A stretch of 64,000 nt of DNA from Sporocytophaga myxococcoides DSM 11118. Lineage in GTDB: Bacteria; Bacteroidota; Bacteroidia; Cytophagales; Cytophagaceae. The notes under the pieces are model-generated. The model did no database searches. It saw nothing but the letters and a program-made list of their open reading frames with translations, and had not been told where the DNA came from. Shown piece by piece: positions 1 to 9,568 of this stretch; the first letter of the stretch is position 1; each line of letters begins with the position of its first letter. The stretch lies in contig NZ_AUFX01000004.1 in assembly GCF_000426725.1 (NCBI RefSeq), positions 434,001 to 498,000 of the forward strand, written 5' to 3'. The position numbers and the translations under genes are program-made.

Positions 1-681
1 GATCTTCATTGCTGCGTTGTCAACGAACATGAAATCAAGCGTTACATCAGGATAGTTTTTTGCAAACTCTTTCACAACTTCTCTCCAAAGTCTTGAAGTT
101 GCAAGCACGTTAGCTTTGTCAACAAGCGTTACTCTTTTGTTTCTCTTCTGAGCAGCTTCAAAAGCCAGTTTGCTTATTCTTGTAATTTCTTCTTTTGAAT
201 AAGAGCAATTATCAAATGCTATGTTTCTGTCTTCGCTTCTTCCTTTCTGTCCGAAATAGATACCACCTGTAAGCTCTCTGAAAACAACAAAATCAACTCC
301 ATCAACCAGATCAGCTCTCAAAGGAGAAGAGTTTGCAAGAATTTTATAAGTGTTAATTGGTCTTATGTTAGCGAACAAACCAAGGCTTTTTCTCATAGCA
401 AGAAGGCCTTGCTCTGGCCTTACAGGAGCGTTCGGATCATTGTCATACTTAGGATGACCGATTGCACCAAAAAGAATTGCATCAGAAGCCTGGCAAGTTT
501 TGAATGTTTCTTCAGGAAATGGATTTCCTGTAACATCAATTGCAATAGCACCAATTAAAGCTTCAGTATAAGTAAATTCGTGGCCATACACTTCTTCAAT
601 GGCTTTAAGAGCTTTAAGAGCCTGATCCGTTACTTCCGGACCGATACCATCTCCTTTAAGGACTGCAATGTTCTTTTTCAT
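1..681 (-). CDS. leuB: 3-isopropylmalate dehydrogenase, C-terminus cut by window edge
   Basis: Third enzyme of leucine synthesis: NAD-dependent oxidative decarboxylation of 3-isopropylmalate to 2-oxoisocaproate in the cytoplasm. I translated the minus strand from the ATG at 681, which gives 227 open codons to the window edge, about two thirds of the usual 355 or so residues. Family motifs are visible in order: [10 protein letters not shown] at the N-terminus, [10 protein letters not shown], the substrate-arginine stretch [21 protein letters not shown] (R of each block binds malate), [11 protein letters not shown] and VDNAAMK near the cut. The start lies 4 bases after the end of the upstream beta-helix gene, so it should be co-transcribed with leuA-leuC-leuD. 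Confidence 0.95.
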   Translation of the reverse strand, partial: MKKNIAVLKGDGIGPEVTDQALKALKAIEEVYGHEFTYTEALIGAIAIDVTGNPFPEETFKTCQASDAILFGAIGHPKYDNDPNAPVRPEQGLLAMRKSLGLFANIRPINTYKILANSSPLRADLVDGVDFVVFRELTGGIYFGQKGRSEDRNIAFDNCSYSKEEITRISKLAFEAAQKRNKRVTLVDKANVLATSRLWREVVKEFAKNYPDVTLDFMFVDNAAMKI

Positions 682-685
682 TTAA

Positions 686-2038
686 TTAATAAATAATTAT
701 TTTCTTATTAAAAATACCTTTATTCGTTTTTACAATAGCCGTCACTAGACCTTTAAAAGTGGTTTCTACTTTGTTGCCTCTGATTACTTCCTTTTGATTC
801 AATGCATTTACCAGGGTAATCTCTTCGATTGTGGAATCATCTGAATTAAAAGTTAGTTCTCCTCCGACACTTGGATTCGGGAAAACGTTTATTGAATTTG
901 TAATTTTATCATTTGGCTGCATCACAGAAGTTACAGTCCCAGCGAAACAATAAGCCGAATCATATACTAAAGAATCACTGCTGGTTGAAACAACTACTAC
1001 TTTAATTTTTTTACTGAAATCATCATCAAAATCCAAAATTGAATTTTCAATTTCATTTTCTGAAAGACCATTCCAATAATTATTTTCAATTTCTAAAGGA
1101 AGGAAGAACGTTCCCTCAGGGAGGGTAATCCAACAATTAAAACCATCTCCAATTGCTAAATTAGCTTTTGTATAATTAAGAAAATTATTTCCTTTTATGC
1201 TTTTAGGGATAAATGTACACCCTAAACTGATATTAGGACCTTTATTGTCTTTAAATGTATTACAATTTATTGCAATGTTTCTGCTGTCACCCTTTATCGA
1301 TGCATTATAATTGTCATGAAAGAAATTACCAATAAAATTATATGAAGAAGGTAAGTACTCATCATACTGTAAAATCCCTAATCCACTATGGTGAATTTCG
1401 TTATTTACAACATAAACATCTCCGACTGAAATATTAATACCAGCATCCCAAATTGCAAATATTTCATTTTCAACTATAGTAACGTTTCCTTCAACTGCAA
1501 GGCCTGTAAATCCCCCATAAATACGGTTATCAGAAATAGTTGAATTTATGGATAAAGCTTTAATTTTTATCCCATTACCACCACCTGCTATAGTATTATT
1601 TGAAATTTTAGGACTACAATCTACTATGTCAATAGCAGCTAAATCAGTAAAAAGCAACAACTCTCCAAGCTTAAATGAAGCAAATGAAATAATTGAGCCT
1701 TCTCCACTTTTGGGGTCATAACTTTCCGAAGTTCCAGAAAATTTTATACCATTCCAATTGGAGCCATTTTGTGCCAATTTAAAATAAATTGAATCCCCAA
1801 TAGTACCAATGGCTCTTAATGTACCGTTTACCTGAATAAAAAGACCTGACTCAACCACTACTTCAACTCCAGGATCAATAGCAACCCTTACACCTGAAGG
1901 AATAAGAACATTTTTTGTGATATGGTATGGGCTATTCTCTTTTGTAAGGGTCATATTTCCCAATATTCCCCCAATATCAGTAGCGCCAGACTTAATAGCC
2001 GCACAAACAATCAGCGCAAAAAGTAAATACTTCTTCAT
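686..2038 (-). CDS. secreted parallel beta-helix protein with T9SS sorting domain
   Basis: 450 residues. Residues 1-19 form a signal peptide (MKKYLLFALIVCAAIKSGA). Residues 60-300 contain repeated N-N-x-I-x-G / I-x-x-N-x-I turns typical of right-handed parallel beta-helices (NosD/PbH1 type). The last 75 residues begin with INVFPNPSVGGEL and end in a basic-hydrophobic strand (KKIIIY), the pattern of a type A T9SS C-terminal domain, so the mature protein should be exported across the outer membrane. No catalytic residue is recognisable, and a polysaccharide- or surface-binding role is only a guess. It sits between leuD and leuB with 3- and 4-base gaps, which is odd for an amino-acid operon. Confidence 0.8.
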   Translation of the reverse strand: MKKYLLFALIVCAAIKSGATDIGGILGNMTLTKENSPYHITKNVLIPSGVRVAIDPGVEVVVESGLFIQVNGTLRAIGTIGDSIYFKLAQNGSNWNGIKFSGTSESYDPKSGEGSIISFASFKLGELLLFTDLAAIDIVDCSPKISNNTIAGGGNGIKIKALSINSTISDNRIYGGFTGLAVEGNVTIVENEIFAIWDAGINISVGDVYVVNNEIHHSGLGILQYDEYLPSSYNFIGNFFHDNYNASIKGDSRNIAINCNTFKDNKGPNISLGCTFIPKSIKGNNFLNYTKANLAIGDGFNCWITLPEGTFFLPLEIENNYWNGLSENEIENSILDFDDDFSKKIKVVVVSTSSDSLVYDSAYCFAGTVTSVMQPNDKITNSINVFPNPSVGGELTFNSDDSTIEEITLVNALNQKEVIRGNKVETTFKGLVTAIVKTNKGIFNKKIIIY

Positions 2039-2041
2039 TGC

Positions 2042-2650
2042 TTATTTTACTAAACTCAGGTATTTACTTCCCTTTTCGTAAGCCTCGATTTTGTCTTTAA
2101 TGCTTAGAAGATAATCTATATCATCATAGCCGTTGATCAGACAAGTCTTTTTGTAGTCGTTGATCTCAAAAGACTCAGAAACATTGTGTCCAACGATTTC
2201 AATCTTTTGCTTCTCAAGATCTACATTAAGCTTTATGTTTTTATCAGCTTGTACTTTTTCAAAAACTGTATTTAAAAACTGCTGAGAAACCTGAACTGGC
2301 AAAAGACCATTATTCAAAGCATTGTTTTTAAAGATATCTGCAAAAAAGCTTGATACCACAACTTTGAACCCGGCATCTGTAATTGCCCAGGCAGCGTGCT
2401 CACGACTTGATCCGCAACCAAAGTTTTTGCCAGCTACCAGAATTCTTGATCCTGCATAATCAGAATTATTCAGAACAAAATCCTTCTTAGGATTATTCTG
2501 CTCATCATATCTCCAGTCTCTGAAAAGGTTGTCTCCAAATCCTTCTCTTGTAGTAGCCTTAAGAAATCTGGCCGGAATGATCTGATCTGTATCGATATCC
2601 TCAATAGCTAGAGGAGTTATATTTGAAGTAATAGTTACAAATTTTTCCAT
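2042..2650 (-). CDS. leuD: 3-isopropylmalate dehydratase small subunit
   Basis: Small (swivel) subunit of isopropylmalate isomerase, which with LeuC converts 2- to 3-isopropylmalate. The 202 residues match the usual length. Visible family signatures are [12 protein letters not shown] near residue 20 and the substrate-binding loop [16 protein letters not shown] near residue 75. It follows leuC with a 4-base gap, consistent with co-translation of the two subunits. Nothing in it is unusual except its downstream neighbour, a secreted beta-helix gene rather than leuB. Confidence 0.97.
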   Translation of the reverse strand: MEKFVTITSNITPLAIEDIDTDQIIPARFLKATTREGFGDNLFRDWRYDEQNNPKKDFVLNNSDYAGSRILVAGKNFGCGSSREHAAWAITDAGFKVVVSSFFADIFKNNALNNGLLPVQVSQQFLNTVFEKVQADKNIKLNVDLEKQKIEIVGHNVSESFEINDYKKTCLINGYDDIDYLLSIKDKIEAYEKGSKYLSLVK

Positions 2651-2654
2651 GGAA

Positions 2655-4061
2655 TTAATTCAGATTAAAGTCACGAACATCAACAATTTTACCGCTTACC
2701 GCTACTGCTGCTGCAGTTAATGGGCTAGCCAGCAATGTACGTGCCCCCGGCCCCTGACGACCTTCAAAGTTTCTGTTTGAAGTAGACACACAGTATTCTC
2801 CTTTCGGTACTTTATCTTCATTCATTCCAAGACATGCAGAACATCCTGGTTCTCTTAACTCAAAACCTGCTTCTGCCAATACTTTATCTATACCTTCTGC
2901 TATAGCTTGTTTCTCAACCTGCTTAGAGCCTGGTATCACGTATGCATTAATATTTGCAGCTTTTTTCTTTCCTTTCACAAACTCCGCTACCATTCTCAAA
3001 TCTTCGATTCTTGAATTAGTACAGCTTCCTATGAAAACATAATTAACCTGTTTTCCGATAAGACTTGCACCTGGTTGGAAATCCATGTATTCAAGAGATT
3101 TCTTAAATGAGAGTCTGCTTGCTGCATCGATTTCTGTTTCAGCAGGAATATGCCCACTTACTTTGATTCCCATCCCCGGATTTGTTCCATATGTAATCAT
3201 TGGCTCAATATCTTCAGCCTTGTATGTTAGAACCTGATCGAATTTTGCATCTTCATCAGAGAACAAAGTCTTCCAATAAGCAACTGCTTCATCAAACTTC
3301 GCACCTTTAGGAGCAAACTCACGGCCTTTGATATATTCGAAAGTAGTCTCATCAGGAGCAATCATTCCACCTCTTGCACCCATTTCAATGCTCATGTTGC
3401 AGATGGTCATTCTTGCCTCCATAGAAAGAGATCTGATTGCAGATCCTGCAAATTCCACAAAGTAACCGGTACCACCAGCCGCACTGATTTTAGAGATGAT
3501 ATAAAGAATGATGTCTTTAGAAACAACACCTTTCCCTAATTTACCATTGATTTCAATTTTCATGGTTTTAGGCTTGCTTTGCATCAGGCATTGTGTTGCC
3601 ATTACCTGCTCTACTTCGCTGGTTCCGATACCGAAAGCAATTGAACCAAAAGCACCATGTGTAGAAGTATGGCTATCTCCGCATACCATAGTCATTCCAG
3701 GAAGAGTTACTCCCAATTCAGGACCAATTACGTGAACGATACCTTGGTAAGGATGCCCTAAACCATAAAGTGTAACTCCGAATTTATCACAATTTTCAGA
3801 CAGCTTTTCTACTTGCTGTCTTGATAAAGCTTCTTTTATAGGTAAGTGCTGATCTTTTGTAGGAACATTGTGGTCAGCAGTAGCAAGTGTATTTTGTAAT
3901 CTGAAAAGAGAGATACCTCTTTTCTCAAGACCTGCAAAAGCCTGAGGACTTGTCACTTCGTGAACAAGATGTTTATCAATGTACAATACACTAGGGCCAC
4001 CTTTTATTTCGGTTACCACGTGTGCATCCCAGACTTTGTCAAATAAAGTTTTAGCAGCCAA
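2655..4061 (-). CDS. leuC: 3-isopropylmalate dehydratase large subunit
   Basis: Aconitase-family large subunit carrying the 4Fe-4S cluster, partner of LeuD. 468 residues, full length. Visible motifs are [13 protein letters not shown] at the start, [18 protein letters not shown], and the three cluster cysteines in [14 protein letters not shown] (about residue 347) and [10 protein letters not shown] (about residues 407 and 410). The [12 protein letters not shown] motif near the C-terminus is also intact. It lies 63 bases after leuA and 4 bases before leuD. Confidence 0.98.
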   Translation of the reverse strand: MAAKTLFDKVWDAHVVTEIKGGPSVLYIDKHLVHEVTSPQAFAGLEKRGISLFRLQNTLATADHNVPTKDQHLPIKEALSRQQVEKLSENCDKFGVTLYGLGHPYQGIVHVIGPELGVTLPGMTMVCGDSHTSTHGAFGSIAFGIGTSEVEQVMATQCLMQSKPKTMKIEINGKLGKGVVSKDIILYIISKISAAGGTGYFVEFAGSAIRSLSMEARMTICNMSIEMGARGGMIAPDETTFEYIKGREFAPKGAKFDEAVAYWKTLFSDEDAKFDQVLTYKAEDIEPMITYGTNPGMGIKVSGHIPAETEIDAASRLSFKKSLEYMDFQPGASLIGKQVNYVFIGSCTNSRIEDLRMVAEFVKGKKKAANINAYVIPGSKQVEKQAIAEGIDKVLAEAGFELREPGCSACLGMNEDKVPKGEYCVSTSNRNFEGRQGPGARTLLASPLTAAAVAVSGKIVDVRDFNLN

Positions 4062-4124
4062 GGCAATTAGGGTTTTAAAATTTTATACTCTAAACTTTTT
4101 ATTGATTTCTTTAACTAAAGATTC

Positions 4125-5273
4125 TTAGCAGTAAGGTGCCATTAATTCATTTAAATCAGCATCCTCAATCTGCTTTCTCTGATCAGCCATATCAAGGAAT
4201 TTTTTGTAAACCTGATCCAGTTGTTCTTTTGAAAGCTGATAGCCAATAGTTGTAAGACGGTGACTCAATGCTGCTCTTCCGCTTCTTGCAGTAAGAACGA
4301 TGGAGGATGCATCGGCTCCAACATCAGAAGGGTCGATGATTTCGTAGTTTTCTCTATGCTTAAGGAAACCATCCTGGTGAATACCTGATGAGTGAGCAAA
4401 AGCGTTTTTACCAACGATAGCTTTGTTTGCCTGAACCGGCATTCTCATTAAAGAAGAAACAAGGTCACTGGTTGGCACTAATTTTTTAGTATTGATACCC
4501 GTCTCAATTCCAAGAGAAGGATGGCTTTTGATAATCATCGCCACTTCTTCAAGAGAAGTATTTCCTGCTCTTTCTCCGATACCATTGATGGTACATTCTA
4601 CCTGTCTGGCACCATTTGCAATAGCTGCGATAGCATTTGCTGTGGCCAGACCAAGATCATTATGGCAATGGGCAGATATGATAGCTTTATCTACATTTTT
4701 AACATTGTCCATAAGATACTTGATACGCTCACCGAATTGCCACGGTAAAGTATATCCGGTGGTATCAGGAATATTAACGACTGTAGCACCAGCAGCGATA
4801 ACTGCTTCAACCATCTGGGCAAGGAAAACGACATCAGCACGTCCGGCATCTTCGCAGAAAAACTCAACATCGTCAACGAACTTGCGAGCATATTTAACAG
4901 CAGCGACACCCTGCTCGATAACTTTTTCTCTTGTTGTTCTCAGTTTATACTGAATGTGCATATCTGAGCTTCCGATACCTGTATGGATACGTTTTCTTTT
5001 GGCAAATCTAAGGGCTTCAGCTGCACTATCGATATCCATTTCTTTTGCTCTGGTGAGCGCACAGATAATCGGTTCTTTTACTGCCTTACTGATTTCAACA
5101 ACGGAGTTAAAATCTCCAGGGCTTGAAATCGGAAACCCTGCCTCGATAACATCAACACCAAGTTCTTCCAATGCTTTGGCAACCCTGATTTTCTCTTCAG
5201 TATTCAACTGGCAGCCTGGCACCTGCTCTCCATCACGAAGTGTTGTGTCAAAAATATAAACTCTTTTAGCCAT
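4125..5273 (-). CDS. leuA: 2-isopropylmalate synthase, short form without regulatory domain
   Basis: First committed enzyme of leucine synthesis: condenses acetyl-CoA with 2-oxoisovalerate. 382 residues. The HMGL-like TIM barrel is complete: [13 protein letters not shown] at residues 7-20, metal-binding [15 protein letters not shown] near 200, and NGIGERAGN near 230. A short linker region follows ([11 protein letters not shown]). The protein ends before the C-terminal LeuA dimer domain that carries leucine feedback inhibition in the roughly 520-residue enzymes. It is the first structural gene after the attenuator. A related synthase activity (citramalate or homocitrate) cannot be excluded from sequence, but operon context strongly favours LeuA. 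Confidence 0.92.
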   Translation of the reverse strand: MAKRVYIFDTTLRDGEQVPGCQLNTEEKIRVAKALEELGVDVIEAGFPISSPGDFNSVVEISKAVKEPIICALTRAKEMDIDSAAEALRFAKRKRIHTGIGSSDMHIQYKLRTTREKVIEQGVAAVKYARKFVDDVEFFCEDAGRADVVFLAQMVEAVIAAGATVVNIPDTTGYTLPWQFGERIKYLMDNVKNVDKAIISAHCHNDLGLATANAIAAIANGARQVECTINGIGERAGNTSLEEVAMIIKSHPSLGIETGINTKKLVPTSDLVSSLMRMPVQANKAIVGKNAFAHSSGIHQDGFLKHRENYEIIDPSDVGADASSIVLTARSGRAALSHRLTTIGYQLSKEQLDQVYKKFLDMADQRKQIEDADLNELMAPYC

Positions 5274-5310
5274 AACTTTTTGTTTTCTCTACAAACGTAT
5301 ATTTTTAATG

Positions 5311-5347
5311 AAAAAGCCATCCTCAGTTGTTGAGAATGGCCTTTTTT
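5311..5347 (-). terminator. leu attenuator hairpin
   Basis: On the minus strand the stem AAAAAGGCCAT/ATGGCTTTTT with paired CTCA/TGAG closes a 5-7 base loop and is followed by T residues. It lies about 15 bases after the stop codon of the Leu-rich leader peptide and about 37 bases before the leuA start, the expected place for an attenuator. The A/T-flanked stem also reads as a terminator on the plus strand. Confidence 0.8.
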
Positions 5348-5362
5348 ATTCGTTTAAATGCC

Positions 5363-5431
5363 TCACCCAACTGAAAATTTGACTTTCAGCAGAAGGAGGG
5401 TTTTAAATAATATATTGAATGACTTAAACAT
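5363..5431 (-). CDS. leuL: leucine operon leader peptide (attenuation)
   Basis: Small ORF I read by hand: ATG at 5431, TGA at 5363-5365, 22 codons. It translates as MFKSFNILFKTLLLLK followed by VKFSVG. The four consecutive Leu codons (CTC CTT CTG CTG, minus strand about 5398-5387) are the hallmark of a leucine-sensing leader. When charged tRNA-Leu is scarce, a stalled ribosome would prevent the terminator at 5311-5347 from forming. Bacteroidota starts usually lack a Shine-Dalgarno site and none is obvious here. The arrangement promoter, leader ORF, hairpin, leuA is complete within about 230 bases. The symbol is by analogy with enterobacteria. Confidence 0.8.
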   Translation of the reverse strand: MFKSFNILFKTLLLLKVKFSVG

Positions 5432-5816
5432 TTCTAATCTCGTAACATTTAATAGTTCGCCACAATTCCACTTTTTTATGCGATAATAATTACAAATTTA
5501 CTAAATATCATCAGCTATATATCAATTTTTAATGTAAAAAATGCATATATATACGGTTTCAAATCAAAAGCGCGCTAAAACCAAAACAACAAACATGCTG
5601 AATTTAAACATTTTACATTAAATTCCCATTAAAAAAATTACAGTTTCAAAAAAGACCTCAAACATTAAAATCTCATGAGAATGGAGGAAGGAGCCTATTT
5701 GTGAGTAAATCTTAAATCTTTGAATTTGGGTAAAAATATTCTAAATTAATGGGCTCTCGAACATACAAACTTTTACTTTTCCACCCATGTTAAAAGGTTA
5801 ACTAGAAAAACTCCAA
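5432..5816. other. AT-rich intergenic region between leu leader and vWA gene
   Basis: About 385 bases between divergently oriented genes. Apart from the candidate leu promoter I see no open reading frame with coding character and no RNA gene. It should also contain the promoter of the vWA gene, which I could not place. Confidence 0.5.
5493..5525 (-). promoter_or_regulatory. candidate Bacteroidota-type promoter for the leu operon
   Basis: Minus-strand TAAATTTG at 5500-5493 matches the Bacteroidota -7 consensus TAnnTTTG. A TTG at 5525-5523 lies 22 bases upstream as a possible -33 element, slightly longer spacing than usual. A start near 5486 would put the leader-peptide ATG about 55 bases into the transcript. 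This is a pattern match in AT-rich DNA, so the call is tentative. Confidence 0.35.
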
Positions 5817-6917
5817 ATGAAGGGATTACGATTTTCAAAATTTACACCTCCGCCTAAGGGAGATTCAGGGTTTGACAACCTTTCAAAGGTTTTTTTCCAA
5901 TTGCTGAATTATACCTCAGGGGATGTTTCCGAAGCACTTAACTGGATGAATGACCTTGACCGTCAACATGGATTGACAGATGACAGCTATGGAATGGGTG
6001 ATTTTATCCGAGATTTGAACGACAAGGGCTTTATCAAAGAAGAAAGTTCTGAAAAAGGAACTTTTAAGCTTACAGGAAAATCAGAGCAAGTGATCAGAAG
6101 AAATGCCCTGGAAGAAATATTCGGAAAATTAAAAAAGAATCAGAAAGGGAATCATAATACTTCAAAAACCGGATTGGGCGATGAGCCAAGTGCAGACATC
6201 AGACCATACCAGTTTGGAGATGCTCTGGATTCGATTAACATTACCGATTCGCTTCACACTGCACAGATTAATCATGGTATTGATGAATTTAAGCTTACCC
6301 ATGAAGATTTGCAGGTTCAGGAAAAGGAACATAAATCTCAGACCAGCACTGTCCTGATGATAGACATTTCCCATTCTATGATACTGTATGGAGAGGACAG
6401 AATTACTCCTGCGAAAAAAGTAGCCATGGCTTTGGCTGAGCTTGTGAAAGTAAAATATCCTAAGGATACGCTTGATATAATTGTATTTGGTAATGATGCC
6501 TGGCCGGTCGAAATCAAAGATCTTCCTTATCTTGAGGTCGGACCTTACCATACCAATACATACGCGGGATTAGAACTTGCCATGGACATCCTCAGAAGGA
6601 GAAAAACCAATAACAAACAGATCTTTATGATCACGGATGGTAAGCCAACGTGCTTAAAGGTAGGAACAAAATATTACAAAAACAGTTTCGGTCTGGACAG
6701 AAAGGTTGTAAATAAGACACTTGAAATGGCGGGCCAGTGCAGGAGATTAAACATCCCAATAACTACCTTTATGATTGCTAAAGACCCTTATCTTCAGCAG
6801 TTTGTTCAGGAATTTACCAAGACAAATAACGGACGGGCCTTTTACAGTTCACTTACCGGACTTGGGGAATATATCTTTGAAGATTTTATTAGAAACAGAA
6901 AAAAAACAGTGAGATAA
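5817..6917 (+). CDS. vWA domain protein (partner of MoxR-type ATPase)
   Basis: 366 residues with no signal peptide or membrane segment, so probably cytoplasmic. The N-terminal 150 residues are helical and charged. The C-terminal half is a von Willebrand factor A domain with a complete MIDAS: MIDISHSM (DxSxS, about residue 181), a central Thr in YHTNTYAG, and TDGKPT near 275. It precedes a MoxR-type AAA+ ATPase by 14 bases; such ATPase-vWA pairs act as metallochaperones or complex-remodelling machines. No BatB-E or CoxE-type substrate genes are nearby, so the client is unknown. Confidence 0.85.
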   Translation: MKGLRFSKFTPPPKGDSGFDNLSKVFFQLLNYTSGDVSEALNWMNDLDRQHGLTDDSYGMGDFIRDLNDKGFIKEESSEKGTFKLTGKSEQVIRRNALEEIFGKLKKNQKGNHNTSKTGLGDEPSADIRPYQFGDALDSINITDSLHTAQINHGIDEFKLTHEDLQVQEKEHKSQTSTVLMIDISHSMILYGEDRITPAKKVAMALAELVKVKYPKDTLDIIVFGNDAWPVEIKDLPYLEVGPYHTNTYAGLELAMDILRRRKTNNKQIFMITDGKPTCLKVGTKYYKNSFGLDRKVVNKTLEMAGQCRRLNIPITTFMIAKDPYLQQFVQEFTKTNNGRAFYSSLTGLGEYIFEDFIRNRKKTVR

Positions 6918-6931
6918 TCACCTCTTAAACC

Positions 6932-8443
6932 ATGAATCCTAACAGTCAGATAAAAACACTCGGACAGCTGAAAGCTTCCGGGTATACTTCAAGAAGTGTA
7001 AAGGAAGAAATGCGGGAAAACCTGGTCCGGGCACTCAGGGAAAAGAAAAATCTGTTCGGAGAAATTAAAGGATATGAGGAAACTGTAATTCCTCAGTTAC
7101 AAACTGCAATTCTCTCAAGACACAACATCATACTTCTTGGATTAAGAGGTCAGGCAAAAACTAAAATTGCCCGATTGATGACCAATCTCCTTGACGAATA
7201 TATGCCAATTGTAGCGTTCAGCGAGGCAAATGACGACCCGTTGAACCCTTTAACTCGTTATGCAAAAGATGTTATCGATGAAAAAGGTGATGACACACCT
7301 ATTTCCTGGGTACACCGTTCAGAGAGATATACTGAAAAACTTGCTACTCCTGATGTTTCTGTTTCCGATCTGATCGGAGATCTTGACCCAATTAAAGCTG
7401 CCTCATTAAAACTGACCTATGCTGATGAAAGGGTTATTCACTTCGGTCTTATCCCAAGATCACACAGGAGCATCTTTGTTATCAATGAGCTTCCAGACTT
7501 GCAAGCAAGAATTCAGGTTGCACTATTTAATATTCTACAGGAAGGTGATATTCAGATAAGAGGCTTTAAACTGCGTTTGCCTTTGGATATTCAATTTGTT
7601 TTCACCGCAAACCCTGAAGATTATACCAACAGGGGTTCCATTGTCACGCCTTTAAAAGACAGGATAGACAGCCAGATTTTGACACACTATCCTAAGTCTC
7701 CTGACATTTCTAAACAAATAACTTTGCAGGAAGCGAAATTAACTCAGTTTCAGAAAGAGTGTATAAAAATGCCTGAGCTTCTCAAGGACCTTTTAGAAAA
7801 TGTGTCTTTTGAAGCCCGTGCGAGCGAATACATTGATCAGAAAAGCGGAGTATCTGCAAGACTTACTATATCTGCACTTGAAAACTTGTATAGCACAGCA
7901 GAAAGGCGCATGCTTATTAATGGAGAAAACAGTACTTCCGGTAGAATAAGTGACCTTTTCGGAACTATTCCTTCAATTACCGGAAAAGTTGAATTAGTTT
8001 ATGAAGGAGAACTGGAAGGAATCTCGAATGTTGCCTACTTTCTTGTCGGAAAAACAGTTAGAAAGGCATTTGAAAAAATCTACCCTTCACCGGAAAAGAT
8101 TAAAAAATCTAAAAAAGACAATCCTTATAAAAAGATCACAGACTGGTTTGGCGACGGCAACTATATAGACCTTGTTCAAAACATGTCTAATCTCGAATAT
8201 CAAAAATCCTTGGAAGGCATTCCTGGATTAAAGGAGACTGTTTTACATTATCAACCCGGGCTTAGTAAAGATGATCTCACTTTACAGATGGAACTAGTTT
8301 TACACGGACTTGCTGAGACAAGTCAGATAAGTAAACAGAAACTGGATGAAGGGATACAGTTTAAAGATCTTATGAGTACCATGTTTAACCTTGGTAATGA
8401 CCCTGATGCAGACGAGACTGACTATGGATTCGGAAGGAATTAA
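6932..8443 (+). CDS. MoxR-type AAA+ ATPase
   Basis: 503 residues. Walker A is GLRGQAKTK near residue 70, Walker B is the variant IFVINELPDL near 190, and a sensor-like FTANPEDYTNRG lies near 230, the magnesium chelatase/MoxR arrangement. A helical C-terminal region of about 200 residues (380-503) extends beyond the usual MoxR lid, making it longer than the typical 320-350 residues. It is probably co-transcribed with the preceding vWA gene and together they should form a chaperone-like pair. The strong inverted repeat at 8491-8530 ends the unit. Confidence 0.88.
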   Translation: MNPNSQIKTLGQLKASGYTSRSVKEEMRENLVRALREKKNLFGEIKGYEETVIPQLQTAILSRHNIILLGLRGQAKTKIARLMTNLLDEYMPIVAFSEANDDPLNPLTRYAKDVIDEKGDDTPISWVHRSERYTEKLATPDVSVSDLIGDLDPIKAASLKLTYADERVIHFGLIPRSHRSIFVINELPDLQARIQVALFNILQEGDIQIRGFKLRLPLDIQFVFTANPEDYTNRGSIVTPLKDRIDSQILTHYPKSPDISKQITLQEAKLTQFQKECIKMPELLKDLLENVSFEARASEYIDQKSGVSARLTISALENLYSTAERRMLINGENSTSGRISDLFGTIPSITGKVELVYEGELEGISNVAYFLVGKTVRKAFEKIYPSPEKIKKSKKDNPYKKITDWFGDGNYIDLVQNMSNLEYQKSLEGIPGLKETVLHYQPGLSKDDLTLQMELVLHGLAETSQISKQKLDEGIQFKDLMSTMFNLGNDPDADETDYGFGRN

Positions 8444-8490
8444 GTCCATATAAAAACCAGTAAGTCCTTCTTTAGATTTGCTAAAAATAA

Positions 8491-8530
8491 TTGGCTCCTG
8501 ACTATGACATCCATCAAAATCAGGGGCCAA
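8491..8530. terminator. bidirectional terminator hairpin between convergent genes
   Basis: Arms TTGGCTCCTGA (8491-8501) and TCAGGGGCCAA (8520-8530) pair almost completely around an 18-base loop. It lies between the plus-strand AAA+ gene and the minus-strand epimerase gene that converge here. Confidence 0.65.
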
Positions 8531-8562
8531 ACTTTATGCTTTGCACTTTTTACTTTCAGCTT

Positions 8563-9432
8563 CTACTGAACATCTATTGAATATTCGCATTTGAATGTTT
8601 TTCCTTTTACAAGAGATCTCATTGCTTCCTTGTCTTTAAATTGCCCTTCATACCCAACTTTGTCAGCAACTCCTAACCATGGCTCAAGACAAATAAAAGG
8701 TCCTGGCTTAGTCCAGATCCCAAGATACTGGAAGCCTAAAAAGTCCATCGTTATCTTATGTGACGATTTTTTACTCTTAAGACTTACAACACTGGATTTC
8801 AAATCTTTGAAGATGATTGCATCCTTTCCAGTGAAAAGATCTACTGATAGTGGCAGAATGTTTTCGTTATTCAAAACAGGCTCTGATTTACCATTAAGTA
8901 AACCATCTGTCAACAAATGTCTGTTAACTGTTTCATTCTTTTCAAACTCAAGATAGTAATCTGTAAACTCCTCTCCCTGTTCAATTGGACAACGCAATGC
9001 AGGGTGAGCTCCTATTGAGAAATAGATAGTTTTATCATCTGTGTTTTTTACCTCATAAGAAACAATCAGCTTGCTTTTTTGAAGCTTGTACTCAATGGTC
9101 AACTCAAATTTATACGGATAAAGCTTCAACGTTTCTTCTGAACTAGAAAGCTTATAAGTAAGAGATTGATCTTGCTGATCCACCAGGTCAAAATGCATAT
9201 CTCTTGCAAATCCATGCTGAGGCAATTCATATACCTCATCGTCTGAATGGTATTTATTTCCTGCCAGCTTTCCAACGATTGGGAACAATACTGGCGCTCT
9301 TCTTCCCCAGAATGCAGGATCTCCCTGCCAAAGGAATTCTTTGTTTGCCATTGTTTTTTTCAGACTTATCAGTTCTGCCCCTGAGCTTTTCACGCTTACC
9401 TTAAGGCATTCATTAATGAGGATTGCTACCAT
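8563..9432 (-). CDS. aldose 1-epimerase family protein (LacX/GalM-like)
   Basis: 289 residues, cytoplasmic. It shows the galactose mutarotase fold signatures: FLWQGDPAFWGRRAPVLFPIVG near 33-54, LPQHGFARD near 70 (His candidate), SIGAHPALRCP near 142 (second His) and CLEPWLGVADKVG near 248 (acidic residue). The length fits the shorter LacX-like branch of aldose epimerases, which interconvert anomers of hexoses or phosphosugars. The exact sugar cannot be read from sequence. It stands alone between hairpins, so it is likely monocistronic. Confidence 0.85.
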   Translation of the reverse strand: MVAILINECLKVSVKSSGAELISLKKTMANKEFLWQGDPAFWGRRAPVLFPIVGKLAGNKYHSDDEVYELPQHGFARDMHFDLVDQQDQSLTYKLSSSEETLKLYPYKFELTIEYKLQKSKLIVSYEVKNTDDKTIYFSIGAHPALRCPIEQGEEFTDYYLEFEKNETVNRHLLTDGLLNGKSEPVLNNENILPLSVDLFTGKDAIIFKDLKSSVVSLKSKKSSHKITMDFLGFQYLGIWTKPGPFICLEPWLGVADKVGYEGQFKDKEAMRSLVKGKTFKCEYSIDVQ

Positions 9433-9500
9433 TTCTTTTATTTTCGGATCCTGGAGGATCAGTTAGGGTTATTAATTCTTACCGAAATATACAAAATACA

Positions 9501-9541
9501 AGTTCCTGCAAAAAACCTTTTAGGGGTCACTTGCAGGAACT
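9501..9541 (-). terminator. hairpin downstream of the TerC-family gene
   Basis: Perfect 11-bp arms AGTTCCTGCAA and TTGCAGGAACT with a 19-base loop, 28 bases after the TerC-family stop codon. The following minus-strand bases are T-rich but not an uninterrupted run, so terminator strength is uncertain. Confidence 0.55.
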
Positions 9542-9568
9542 ACAAACTTAAAATTATTTTAATAATTA

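Noticed and set aside
4492-4953. 153-residue plus-strand frame opposite leuA
   Set aside because: Antisense to conserved leuA coding sequence, with no family signature.
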